From DASYKT01 sp963718105 (GTDB taxonomy: Bacteria; Acidobacteriota; Blastocatellia; Pyrinomonadales; Pyrinomonadaceae), in the NCBI GenBank assembly GCA_963718105.1, contig OY970352.1, forward strand, positions 930,001 through 994,000: a DNA stretch of 64,000 nt, given 5' to 3'. Below the pieces are notes generated by a model. That model saw only the letters and a program-made list of their open reading frames with translations, did no database searches and was not told the origin of the DNA. How positions within the stretch are numbered: the first letter of the stretch is position 1; each line of letters begins with the position of its first letter. The position numbers were made by a program, and so were the translations under genes. Shown here in pieces: positions 15,089 to 23,098 of this stretch.

Positions 15089-16108
15089 ATGAACGAACGT
15101 TACAGCCGGCAGATATTATTTTCAGGTATCGGAAAAGAAGGGCAGAAAAAGCTCTTGAATTCGCGTGTGCTTTTAGTCGGCTGCGGGGCGCTCGGGGCTT
15201 CGCACGCCGAGATGTTGGCGCGGGCGGGCGTGGGAAAACTGCGTATCGTCGACCGCGATTTTGTTGAATTCACCAACCTCCAGCGCCAGACGCTTTACTC
15301 CGAATCCGATGCCGCACAGCGCCTGCCCAAAGCCATCGCGGCGAAAACACGCCTGGCGGAAATAAATTCCGAAATAGAGGTCGAAGCGGTCGTCGCCGAC
15401 GTCAATCATTCCAATATCGAAAATCTGATCGACGGCTGCGGCCTGGTGCTCGACGGCACGGACAATTTTCAGGTGCGCTATCTCATCAACGATGCGTGCG
15501 TGAAAAATAATATTCCCTGGATCTACGGCGCGGCAGTTTCCGGTTACGGCACGACGATGACCGTGCTGCCGGGGAGTACGCCATGCCTGCGCTGCGTGTT
15601 TGAAGAAATGCCCTCGGCCGGAAGCGCGCCGACCTGTGATACGGCCGGTGTGATAATGCCGATCATCAGCTCTGTTTCCGCCGTGCAGGTCACGGAAGCT
15701 TTGAAAATTTTGACCGGCAATCTTGACGCGCTGCACGGCTCGCTGATGCAAATCGATATCTGGCAAAACGACTGGCGCAAAATAAAGCTCAATGGACCGC
15801 GCGAAGATTGTCCAACTTGTCAGCAAAAACGCTTTGAATTTTTAGACGCCGAGGCGCAAGATTTTGTCACCACACTGTGCGGGCGCGACGCGGTGCAGGT
15901 TTCTCCTCCTCAGGCCGTACAGATCGACCTGAAAAACCTTGCCGAGCGGCTTGGCAAACTGGGCGAAGTGAAACAAAATGAATATCTTGTGCGTTTTACG
16001 AACGGCGAATATGAACTGACCGTTTTTCGCGACGCGCGGGCCATAATACGCGGGACGGACGACCCGACTGTAGCGCGTTCAATTTATGCCAAATATGTAG
16101 GGACTTAA
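15089..16108 (+). CDS. ThiF/MoeB/HesA-family E1-like adenylyltransferase
   Basis: 339 residues from the ATG at 15089; a TTG nine bases upstream is less likely. The Rossmann ATP site reads GCGALGASHAEML at 31-44, followed by RIVDRDFVEFTNLQRQ with Asp and Arg for adenylation. DGTDNFQVRYL follows. CLRC near 169 and CPTC near 243 are the structural zinc knuckles. APTCDTAGV supplies a candidate catalytic Cys near 188. These enzymes activate the C-terminal glycine of ThiS- or MoaD-type sulfur carriers. A C-terminal extension of about 90 residues resembles a degraded carrier-like or MoaD-like fold (QVSPPQAVQIDLKNLAERLG). No thi or moa gene is nearby, so substrate is undecided. Confidence 0.88.
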   Translation: MNERYSRQILFSGIGKEGQKKLLNSRVLLVGCGALGASHAEMLARAGVGKLRIVDRDFVEFTNLQRQTLYSESDAAQRLPKAIAAKTRLAEINSEIEVEAVVADVNHSNIENLIDGCGLVLDGTDNFQVRYLINDACVKNNIPWIYGAAVSGYGTTMTVLPGSTPCLRCVFEEMPSAGSAPTCDTAGVIMPIISSVSAVQVTEALKILTGNLDALHGSLMQIDIWQNDWRKIKLNGPREDCPTCQQKRFEFLDAEAQDFVTTLCGRDAVQVSPPQAVQIDLKNLAERLGKLGEVKQNEYLVRFTNGEYELTVFRDARAIIRGTDDPTVARSIYAKYVGT

Positions 16109-16112
16109 AACC

Positions 16113-16220
16113 GGGAACGCGGACGTCTCGTCCGCAAAGATCGCGCAACGATCTAAAGGCTTTGATGAATATACAATTAGCGTGACTGAGTCACGCTTGC
16201 GGACGAGACGTCCGCGCTCC
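16113..16220. repeat. Three-way-junction inverted repeat, CGGACG/TCT type
   Basis: Outer arms GCGGACGTCTCGTCCGCAA (16119-16137) and its exact complement (16197-16215). Each arm alone can fold as CGGACG-TCT-CGTCCG. Between them lie hairpin 1, AGATCG-CGCAA-CGATCT, and hairpin 2, AGCGTGA-CTGAG-TCACGCT. The right end reads GGAGCG on the other strand. It fills the gap between two plus-strand genes. Close relatives at 31057 and 49264 share both inner hairpins. Confidence 0.92.
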
Positions 16221-16261
16221 TAGTTTTCAAGCGGTTATTTATAGACATTTTAATTTTATTT

Positions 16262-18427
16262 ATGAAAACAAATTTTGCCGGAACGTTTTTTCTTTTATTG
16301 ATCGTTTTTACGATCAATATTTTCGCCAGCGAGCCTGTCGTGTGGACCGTCGATTCGCGCGCCGAAGTTTTAAAGGGCGATGCGAAGGGCGTTTCGATCA
16401 GCGACACGGGGGCGATCATTCTGGCGCCGAAGCTGACCGAAGTTTTCAGCACCGGGCAATCTTACGTTTGGTCCAGTGCTGCCGACGCGCAGGGAAATGT
16501 TTATCTCGGCACCGGTAACGACGGAAAGGTTTTTAAGATCGACGCCGCGGGCAAAGGCACGCTTCTTTACGATTCGAATGAGCTCGACGTTTCCGCCCTG
16601 GCGATCGGAAAGGACGGCGCGGTCTATGCCGGAACTTCACCTGACGGAAAAGTTTATCGCATCGGCACGGACGGGAAAGCGGAAGTTTATTTTGATTCCG
16701 CGGACAAATACATCTGGTCGCTGGCCGTGATGGCGGATGGCAGCCTGGCCGTCGGCACCGGCGAGAATGGAAAGCTTTATAAAGTAAAAACCGCGGGCGC
16801 TAAACCGGAAGCCTCGCTGCTTTTCGACTCCAGCGAGACCCATATCATTTCGCTGGCCGCCGATAACAAAGGAAATCTTTATGCCGGGACGGATTCCGGC
16901 GGCATCGTCCTGCGTTTTGGGGCAGACGGTAAGCCGTTCGCGATGCTCGACGTCCCGCTGCGGGAAGTTCACGATCTTTCGATCGGGCCGGATGGCTCGG
17001 TCTATGTTCTCGCCTTGAGTGATTCTGCCTCGAGCAGTACTTCTTCGACCACGGTAACGGCGACGACCGTGCCGGCAACGCCTGTGCCGGTAACTTCGAG
17101 TTCGAGCGACGACGCTAATCCGCAGCCGACGCCTTCGCGCAGCCGGAACGATCTGAATAATGTCAAAAGCGCCGTCTTTCGCATTTTGCCGGACGGGGGT
17201 AACGAAACCCTTTGGAGTTCCACAAGCGTGGCCGGGTTTTCTCTCTACGCGCATCAAACCGGAAACGGCGTCCTGCTCGGGACGTCCGACAAAGGAAGGA
17301 TCTATAACATAACCAACGACGGCCGCGAAACCTTGCTGCTGCAGACGAACGAAGGACAGGTTTCGTCGATCCTGACGGACGGCAAAAAACTTCTGGCGTC
17401 GTCGAGCAACCAGGGAAAACTTTACAGCTTCGGGTCGGAAAATAATGCCGAAGGCAGTTATGAATCTTCGGTGCGTGACGCCAGATCGAGCGCTGCCTGG
17501 GGCCGCGTCTGGTGGAGCGGCACCGGAAACATCGAGCTGCAGACGCGTAGCGGAAATACCGAAAAACCGGACGAAACATGGAGCCCGTGGAGCGCCGCGC
17601 AAAGAGATTCCAAAGGCGGGCAGATCAGCAGCCCAAAAGCGCGCTACCTGCAGTGGAAAGCCGTCCTGCGCGGCCCCGCTACCTTGAACGACGTCAGCGT
17701 CTCTTATCTCGGTAAAAATATCGCGCCCGAAGTTCTCTCGATCACGGTCCTGCCGGCAAATGTCGGCCTGGCGGCAAATATCGTCCAGCAGCCCGACCCG
17801 ACGCTGGAAGCATCCGGCCTTGATCCGGCGGATCTTGGGATGCCTCAGGTGGCCAATATTATGCCCCGCCGTTATTACCAGCGCGGCGCGCGTTCGTTTC
17901 AATGGACGGCAGAAGACCGCAACGGCGACAAGATGGAATACAACATCTACTATCGCGAAGTGAATGAGACGAATTTTCATCTTTTGAAAGACGGCGCAAA
18001 AGAAACCTTTTACACGCTGGACGGGCTGGCGCTTCCGGACGGCCGGTATGTATTTAAGATCGCCGCGAACGATTCGCCTTCCAACCCGGCGGGCGAGACA
18101 TTGTCAGGCGACCGGATGAGTGAACCGGTGGCGATCGACAACACCCCGCCGACGGTACAACTGGTCGGCACGCCGCTGGTTTCGGCGGACAAGGTCAGGA
18201 TAGTTTTTCAAGCGAGTGAGTCTTCCGGCATTATCCAGCGCGCCGAATTCAGCGTTGACGGCAGCACCTGGAAATCGGTTTATTCGGACGACGGAATATC
18301 CGATAGCTCTTCGGAAAAATACACGCTGGAAATTCCGGTGAAAGCGCCGGGGGAATACGTCGTTGCGCTGCGCGTCTTTGACCAGAACGGCAACGCCGGC
18401 AGCGCGCGAACAGTGGTCAAAAAGTGA
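16262..18427 (+). CDS. Large secreted beta-propeller protein with Ser/Thr linker
   Basis: 721 residues. Signal peptide 1-23 (ends IFAS). Residues about 60-260 and 325-380 contain repeats of the form GxVYxGTxxDGKVYRI, spaced about 40-45 residues, as in a bladed propeller of the SMP-30/NHL or two-component-regulator type. They are interrupted around 260-300 by a low-complexity Ser/Thr/Pro linker (SSTSSTTVTATTVPATPVP). After 440 come beta-sandwich domains, the last with DNTPPTVQLVGTP and VFDQNGNAG, typical of Ig/Fn3-like modules. No catalytic residues recognised. Likely cell-surface or periplasmic binding protein. The start lacks a clear Shine-Dalgarno. Confidence 0.72.
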   Translation: MKTNFAGTFFLLLIVFTINIFASEPVVWTVDSRAEVLKGDAKGVSISDTGAIILAPKLTEVFSTGQSYVWSSAADAQGNVYLGTGNDGKVFKIDAAGKGTLLYDSNELDVSALAIGKDGAVYAGTSPDGKVYRIGTDGKAEVYFDSADKYIWSLAVMADGSLAVGTGENGKLYKVKTAGAKPEASLLFDSSETHIISLAADNKGNLYAGTDSGGIVLRFGADGKPFAMLDVPLREVHDLSIGPDGSVYVLALSDSASSSTSSTTVTATTVPATPVPVTSSSSDDANPQPTPSRSRNDLNNVKSAVFRILPDGGNETLWSSTSVAGFSLYAHQTGNGVLLGTSDKGRIYNITNDGRETLLLQTNEGQVSSILTDGKKLLASSSNQGKLYSFGSENNAEGSYESSVRDARSSAAWGRVWWSGTGNIELQTRSGNTEKPDETWSPWSAAQRDSKGGQISSPKARYLQWKAVLRGPATLNDVSVSYLGKNIAPEVLSITVLPANVGLAANIVQQPDPTLEASGLDPADLGMPQVANIMPRRYYQRGARSFQWTAEDRNGDKMEYNIYYREVNETNFHLLKDGAKETFYTLDGLALPDGRYVFKIAANDSPSNPAGETLSGDRMSEPVAIDNTPPTVQLVGTPLVSADKVRIVFQASESSGIIQRAEFSVDGSTWKSVYSDDGISDSSSEKYTLEIPVKAPGEYVVALRVFDQNGNAGSARTVVKK

Positions 18428-18508
18428 ATAGGCACAAGTGACGAGTGACAAGTTAAAGAGTACGCAGAAAACTTGTCCCTTATCACTCTTAACTCGTCAC
18501 TAAAAAAC

Positions 18509-19939
18509 ATGCGCCTGAGCAAGCTTTTAGAACTTATCAGCCTCAGCGACCTGAGAAATCTTTTTTTCGGGACGGTGATAATTCTTTCCGGGCTGGCGCT
18601 GGCGGCGCTGACGCTGATCGCTCACCAGACGGGCAATCAGAGCCTGGCGGGTATCGCGGCGGCGGCATCGCTCGGTTTTGTTCTGCTGATATTGGTCTTT
18701 GTCGTGCCTCCGCTGGCGCGCTCGGCCAGCGCCGAAGCCGCGCAGATGGACCTGCCGGTCGAGATCACCGGCGGCGGGGGCATTTTTTTCATCCTGCTTT
18801 TGATCGTTAGCTTTGCCGCCTGGAACACCGGCAATAATCTGCTTTTTATCGTCCTCTCTTTTTTGCTTTCGGCTTTGATCATCGCTTTTTTGGTCGGTAC
18901 GCTGTGCCTGCGCAAACTGGATGTAAAGATGCGTTTTCCCGAAGCCATCTATGCCGAGGAACCGACGCCGATCATGGTCAGCCTGCATAACCGCAAGCGG
19001 CTGTTTCCGACTTTCTCCGTCGTGGCCGAGGTTCGCGGCCGTGATAAGGAACGCTCCGATCTGATCGATGAGTTAAAAGGGCTGCTTCCGAAGCGAATGC
19101 TGGAGCGGATAGTGCGTCCGCCGCTGATCAAATACATCCTGGATTATTTTGTTTATGTGCCGCGGCGTTTGGCGGTGGAAAATCGTGTCGAACAGGTCTT
19201 TCCGCGGCGCGGCCGTTTTTTGGTCAAGGATTTTGAATTGTCGACCAAATTTCCCTTCGGCCTGATGCGCCACCGCCGCCGGCTGCCTGCCCAGGAAGCC
19301 GAAATAATAATTTTCCCGCGCGTAGAGCAGCTCGATAAAGCCATCGCTTTTCGCACTTTTGATTACGGCAGTATTTCCATTCAGAAGCGCGGAACGGGCC
19401 AGGACCTGCTCGCGCTGCGCAACTATCAGCCGCAGGACGACCTGCGCCATATCGACTGGAAAGCCACCGCCCGCGCGCAGCATCTGACCGTCAGGGAATT
19501 TGTCGCCGAGGATGAAAAACGGGTGACCGTGGTCTTTGACCCGAGGTTTCCGCAGGATGAAGAAAAGAAAAACAAGACCTTGCGGCAGCGGCTCGAAGAT
19601 GAACAAAAAGGAAAAAAAGAACTAAGCGAAGCCGAGCGGCGGTTTGAAAACGGCGTCAGCCTCGCGGCGTCGGTCCTGGCGCAGTTCATCGACGAACGCA
19701 TCGAGGTCTCGCTGATCATAAACGAAGAAAAAGGCGACTTTGGAATGGACCGCACTCACTTAAACTCCTGCTTGAAACGCCTTGCTCTGATCGAAGCCGC
19801 CCCGCTGGAAACCTCCGGCGTGAATTTAGAGAGAGTCCTCGCCGACCGGCAAAACAGCTACATCTTCCTCGTGACCGCCGTCAGTGAGAAAGAACTGGAC
19901 ATCGCTATTCTTGCTAAAACCGAGCTCATTTCTTATTAA
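18509..19939 (+). CDS. DUF58 domain membrane protein
   Basis: 476 residues from the ATG at 18509; upstream in-frame codons read through a repeat. Two transmembrane hairpins lie in the first 130 residues (FFGTVIILSGLALAALTLIA; IFFILLLIVSFAAW; LLFIVLSFLLSALIIAFLVG). The DUF58 signature LRNYQPQDDLRHIDWKATAR is near 306-325, followed by VREFVAEDEKRVTVVFDPR. A charged insert (KGKKELSEAERR) lies at about 365-380. DUF58 proteins usually work with MoxR AAA ATPases and VWA proteins. The only MoxR gene here is 16 kb away. An imperfect AT-rich inverted repeat (GTGACGAGT...ACTCGTCAC) separates it from the propeller gene. Confidence 0.88.
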   Translation: MRLSKLLELISLSDLRNLFFGTVIILSGLALAALTLIAHQTGNQSLAGIAAAASLGFVLLILVFVVPPLARSASAEAAQMDLPVEITGGGGIFFILLLIVSFAAWNTGNNLLFIVLSFLLSALIIAFLVGTLCLRKLDVKMRFPEAIYAEEPTPIMVSLHNRKRLFPTFSVVAEVRGRDKERSDLIDELKGLLPKRMLERIVRPPLIKYILDYFVYVPRRLAVENRVEQVFPRRGRFLVKDFELSTKFPFGLMRHRRRLPAQEAEIIIFPRVEQLDKAIAFRTFDYGSISIQKRGTGQDLLALRNYQPQDDLRHIDWKATARAQHLTVREFVAEDEKRVTVVFDPRFPQDEEKKNKTLRQRLEDEQKGKKELSEAERRFENGVSLAASVLAQFIDERIEVSLIINEEKGDFGMDRTHLNSCLKRLALIEAAPLETSGVNLERVLADRQNSYIFLVTAVSEKELDIAILAKTELISY

Positions 19940-19942
19940 AAC

Positions 19943-20076
19943 GCGGACATTCCGGAATGTAGCGCCAGCGTCCCGCTGGCTGTCGTGCGGGCGTCCCGCC
20001 CGCGCAAGATCTGAGGGCGGGACGCCCTCAGGACAGCCGCCGAGACGGCAGCGCTACGAAGGACAAGGATGTCCGC
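19943..20076. repeat. Nested composite palindromic repeat
   Basis: Outer arms GCGGACATTCC (19943-19953) and GGATGTCCGC (20067-20076). Inside, TGTAGCG then CCAGCG-TCC-CGCTGG then CTGTC; CGGGCG-TCC-CGCCCG; AGGGCG-GGA-CGCCCT; and a right arm ending GCAGCGCTAC. Nested hairpins of the same grammar as 3623 and 4522. It lies between convergent genes (DUF58 and Crp-type regulator). Confidence 0.85.
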
Positions 20077-20095
20077 GCTCCAGTCGAATTAGATG

Positions 20096-20803
20096 TCACC
20101 CGAAGGTTCTGGACATGCCTCTGCCGAGGAGGCGGTTGTACTCGCTGTTTACTACCTGGTAGCATTCGCAGACGGCGGTTTCCAGGCCTTTCCGGTCGAT
20201 CACGGTCATCGTTCCGCGATTGTTTAAGATCAATTTTTTTGCCGCGAGTTTTTGGGCAGCAAGTGTGATCCCTTCGCGACGCACGCCGAGCATATTGGAA
20301 ATAAGGTCATGCGTCATTACCAATTTATCGGAGTCCAAACGGTCGTGGCTAAGGAGCAGCCAACGGCAAAGCTGCTGTTCGATGCTGTGCAGCCGGTTGC
20401 AGACGGCGGTCTGCGAGATCTGCGCCATTAACGCCTGGGTGTAGCGCAGCAACAGTTCGCGAAATCTGCCCCCGTGCTCAAACTCGGCTTTTAGCTCTTT
20501 TGACTTCATTTTTAAGGCGGTTCCGGCGCTCTGAACTATCGCGCGGCTGGTGGTTGTTTCGCCTCCTAAAAATAGTGAGACCCCTAATATTCCGTCATTG
20601 CCGACCACACCTATCTCGGCGGTCGCGCCGTTTTCCATAATGTATAGCAGGGAAATGATCGCGGTCGTCGGAAAATAGACATGCTCCATCTTCTCGCCGG
20701 ATTCGTAAAGCACCTCGCCGAGTTTGAAAGATGTGGATTCCAGCTTAGAGTTGACGCGCGCAAAATCGGCGTCCGACAAAGCTGCCAGCAGGTAATTTTT
20801 CAA
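20096..20803 (-). CDS. Crp/Fnr-family transcriptional regulator
   Basis: 235 residues as drawn from a TTG. The N-terminal 120 residues are a cyclic-nucleotide-type beta-barrel (GEVLYESGEKMEHVYFP, GNDGILGVSLFLGG). The C-terminal part has the Crp winged helix (LGVRREGITLAAQKLAAKKLI near 175-195). It lacks the Fnr cysteine cluster, and the RxS phosphate-binding motif of true cAMP receptors is not evident, so the effector is unknown. Start: a strong AGGGAGG lies at 20835-20841. The only codon at proper distance from it is ATA at 20825-20827, in frame eight codons upstream of the TTG. The true start is therefore uncertain. Confidence 0.87.
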   Translation of the reverse strand: MKNYLLAALSDADFARVNSKLESTSFKLGEVLYESGEKMEHVYFPTTAIISLLYIMENGATAEIGVVGNDGILGVSLFLGGETTTSRAIVQSAGTALKMKSKELKAEFEHGGRFRELLLRYTQALMAQISQTAVCNRLHSIEQQLCRWLLLSHDRLDSDKLVMTHDLISNMLGVRREGITLAAQKLAAKKLILNNRGTMTVIDRKGLETAVCECYQVVNSEYNRLLGRGMSRTFG

Positions 20804-21149
20804 TGCGTCGTTGGGGGCGATGGTTATGGCGTATCCTCCCTATGGGTTTCAAAAAATAAAGACGGTTTTAAGAAATATGGGCCACCAAACATCTTATCCG
20901 AAAAAATAAATCTATATGTGCGATAGCGAACATAACATAAAAACCCTTAAAATATTTAATTTTTGATGGATCAGCCGGTGAAATTGATCCCACACGCTTA
21001 CAGGTACCGATAAACCGAAGTAATTCAGCCATTTAGTGACGACGGGAATTCTAAGGATGCTTTCTCATTAGTAAGCGCCCGTTTTGCATCTCTTTTCTTT
21101 TGTGTGTGTTGAGAGACTTACAAAAGTGTTTTCAATCGGATAAAATTAA

Positions 21150-21297
21150 ATTACAGCTAAAGCATTGAAAAAACTCGTTGAAGAACGATTCGGGTCATGC
21201 CAGGCTACCGACCTGCGTCGCTTTCGGTAAAGCACTTTATCGAGAGAGCTAGGGGGATTTGGGAACTGACCTACTCTGATCCCCCCTTTTTATCAAG
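21150..21297 (+). ncRNA. Candidate small non-coding RNA ending in a terminator
   Basis: AACTCGTT-GAAG-AACGATT forms a first hairpin; GTCGCTTTCGGTAAAGCAC suggests a second; the region ends with AGGGGGAT (21249-21256) pairing with ATCCCCCC before five T. There is no open frame across it and no gene upstream on this strand. It resembles no RNA family I can name with confidence. The 5' end is not determined. Confidence 0.4.
21249..21297 (+). terminator. Intrinsic terminator in divergent gap
   Basis: AGGGGGAT and ATCCCCCC pair across a 20-base loop, followed by TTTTT. It cannot serve the Crp-type gene, which is transcribed the other way, so it should end a short plus-strand transcript. Confidence 0.7.
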
Positions 21298-21523
21298 ATG
21301 CGTGGTAAGGGAATGATCGTATGAAAGTGATCTATTTTTCGGTTAACTATTGCAAGCTGTTGTTAAGCGTGCTGTTAGGCCAACGCTATACTTCCTATCC
21401 ATTAGGAATGATGTGGCGCTGGCGGCACAAAAACTATTGGTCTTAACACACCCAATAAAACAATTCTATCGACCGCAAACAAACAATTTAAAACGAGCAA
21501 GGGGAGGGGTTTGACGCACAGTA

Positions 21524-21541
21524 TTCCGGAACGATCCGGAA
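21524..21541 (+). promoter_or_regulatory. Direct repeat TCCGGAAC x2, possible operator or ECF-type promoter
   Basis: TCCGGAAC at 21524-21531 and again at 21534-21541, one helical turn apart, 32 bases before the receiver start. A TTGACG box lies at 21510-21515 just upstream. GGAAC is also the minus-35 core of many ECF sigma promoters; with GTCA at 21550 the spacing from the first copy is 18. Either reading is inference. Confidence 0.4.
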
Positions 21542-21572
21542 CATTGTTCTGTCAAGATCAGGAGGATAAATT

Positions 21573-21974
21573 ATGCTATCCGAACACCTTCGCGTTCTCT
21601 ACGCCGAAAATAACAGAGAGGCCTGTTTTGTAATGAAAACGATCCTTGAGTTTTCGGACATCGACGTCACCATCGCCGGAACGGCCGCCGAAGCCTGTCA
21701 GTTGGGGCAGGCTGAAAATTTCGATCTGTATCTGCTCGACTCTCAATTTTCTGACGGGAGCGGTTTAGACCTTTGCCGCTGTCTGCGCCGGAGGTCCCCA
21801 CGCACGCCTATTCTTTTCTACTCCGGTGATGCATTTAAAGCCGATGTTCAAAATGGCCTGGCAGCGGGCGCTGACGCATATATGGTCAAGCCTTACTTTG
21901 AGGAATTGACCGAAAAAGTTTTACAGCTATTGAAGCCGTTAAAAAGTATGTCGCTTAAAGCGGCGTTAAATTAA
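21573..21974 (+). CDS. Stand-alone response-regulator receiver protein
   Basis: 133 residues, a single receiver domain without output domain. The phospho-acceptor is Asp56 (LYLLDSQF), the switch Ser84 (FYSGD) and the conserved Lys106 (YMVKPY). The usual acidic pair for magnesium is Glu12-Asn13 rather than Asp-Asp, which may weaken metal binding or phosphorylation. A consensus AGGAGG is eight bases before the ATG. No histidine kinase is adjacent. The next plus-strand genes form a sigma/anti-sigma operon 555 bases downstream. It could act as a phosphate sink or a CheY/Spo0F-like relay protein. Confidence 0.88.
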   Translation: MLSEHLRVLYAENNREACFVMKTILEFSDIDVTIAGTAAEACQLGQAENFDLYLLDSQFSDGSGLDLCRCLRRRSPRTPILFYSGDAFKADVQNGLAAGADAYMVKPYFEELTEKVLQLLKPLKSMSLKAALN

Positions 21975-22528
21975 GATCTCGCGATATTACTTCAATTATC
22001 TCTCGCCAAAACCGAGCTTATCTCTTATTAAACACAGCCCGGCGGGCTGATGGATATTAGCCGTAGGCGAAAGCCTACGGTACAGAGGCCACCTTGTGTT
22101 TGAGCCCTGAAGGGCGATAGAAATTTAAAATGGATCCACGCCTCTGCCGGAGTTTGAGTAGATTTTATTTACGGTTGTCCGGGGGCTTTCGCCCCCGCCT
22201 AATATCCGGGATGCCTTCGGCATGGATTCATTCGACCCGACCCTACCCGACCCTACCCTACCGCAGAACAATAGAGAGTCGTGCTTAAAGATCCGATTCG
22301 ATGATAGAGCCGCACAGCATCAGAGCGGGCGCAAGCCCTTCCGGACTGCTAATTTGAATAAATATCGAACATTAGCCGCATTTTTGCCGTTTAATCTGGC
22401 AGGAAAGGCTCTAAAACTGACTGACGGCGGGTTTCGTGTTAAAATTTCCCGACAAATGGCATTTTCTTGTCATAAAAAGCCTCTGAGTGGTGTTTATTAG
22501 ATTGGAAGAAGAAGTTTTGTCGCTAAGA
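21975..22528. repeat. 554-base gap with hairpin repeats and a pentanucleotide tract
   Basis: A cluster of palindromes lies at 22034-22226: CCGTAGGCGAAAGCCTACGG (22061-22080), GGGGGCTTTCGCCCCC (22181-22196) and GATGCCTTCGGCATGG. They resemble the cluster at 7490-7655. A six-unit CKACC tract follows at 22233-22262, then a single arm GAGCGGGCGCAAGCCCTTCC related to the 10528 repeat. The sigma-factor promoter should lie in 22340-22520, but no clear boxes are visible. No coding sequence seen. Confidence 0.65.
22233..22262. repeat. Pentanucleotide tandem repeat (CKACC)6
   Basis: Units CGACC CGACC CTACC CGACC CTACC CTACC in uninterrupted phase. A 30-base microsatellite with G/T alternation at the second position. 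It lies 270 bases upstream of the sigma-factor gene. Confidence 0.9.
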
Positions 22529-23098
22529 ATGAGCGAGCACGCCAAAATCCTAGTGGACGATATGTCCGAAGTTACCGCGACGACGCAAATACGGCTCGGA
22601 TTCGATGAGGCATTCACGCTTCACCACCGGACTGTCTTTCGCACGGCGCGGGCTGTTGTGCGTGACGCCGGGTTAGCGGAAGACATTACTCAGGAAGTGT
22701 TTATACGCTTGTACAAGAATATGGATGCCATCAAAAATGACGAAATGCTGCGCCCCTGGCTGATCCGCGTGGCCCTGAATTTGGCAAAAAACGCGCTGCG
22801 GGGAAATTTGCGCACAACGGTTCGGGAGGAAAACTACGTCAAAGAGTCAGATGAAAGCTTTGGCGCCATCGATCCGGAACTGGAATTTGAGCGCCGCCAG
22901 CAGGTAAAAGAAGTGAGAACCGCCCTGGACCAGATAAGAGAACCTTTAAGAAGCTGCCTGATACTCAAGCAGCAGGGTTTGTCTTATAAAGAGATCGCGG
23001 ATTCGCTGGCGATCAACGAGACCAGCGTGGGCACATTCGTCGCCAGAGCAAGGAAGGAATTTGTGAGGTTTTACGGCAAGATAGGGAGGGACGCATGA
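22529..23098 (+). CDS. ECF-type RNA polymerase sigma factor
   Basis: 189 residues from the ATG at 22529; GTG at 22487 and TTG at 22502 are possible earlier starts, ATG at 22562 a later one. Region 2 reads DEAFTLHHRTVFRTARAVV then DITQEVFIRLYKNM and PWLIRVALNLAKNALR. Region 4 has REPLRSCLILKQQGLSYKEIADSLAINETSVGTFVARARKEF, a typical sigma-70 helix-turn-helix. The stop overlaps the anti-sigma start (ATGA), a standard coupled pair. The third gene encodes a secreted DUF4097 protein, suggesting an envelope-stress or surface regulon. Confidence 0.93.
   Translation: MSEHAKILVDDMSEVTATTQIRLGFDEAFTLHHRTVFRTARAVVRDAGLAEDITQEVFIRLYKNMDAIKNDEMLRPWLIRVALNLAKNALRGNLRTTVREENYVKESDESFGAIDPELEFERRQQVKEVRTALDQIREPLRSCLILKQQGLSYKEIADSLAINETSVGTFVARARKEFVRFYGKIGRDA

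Larger units (their letters stand above)
20804..21572. other. 769-base divergent gap between Crp-type and receiver genes
   Basis: No coding sequence is convincing on either strand. From the left: ribosome site of the Crp-type gene (20835-20841), an AT-rich stretch to 20960 likely carrying its promoter, then 21160-21295 containing hairpin-forming sequence that ends in an intrinsic terminator, then a region up to the receiver gene with two TCCGGAAC repeats and a consensus ribosome site AGGAGGATAAATT before the ATG. Confidence 0.6.

Noticed and set aside
16637..17980. A 447-codon minus-strand open frame inside the propeller gene
   Set aside because: It has no start context, is the complement of a well-supported signal-peptide protein, and its composition is that of a reversed coding strand.
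20096..20803. Fnr-type oxygen sensor
   Set aside because: The N-terminal cysteine cluster for an iron-sulfur centre is absent.
21160..21260. Cyclic-di-GMP riboswitch in the receiver upstream region
   Set aside because: The reverse strand has GACGCAGGTCGGTAGCC, loosely like the GEMM core, but the invariant CGCAAAGC segment and the other paired elements are missing.
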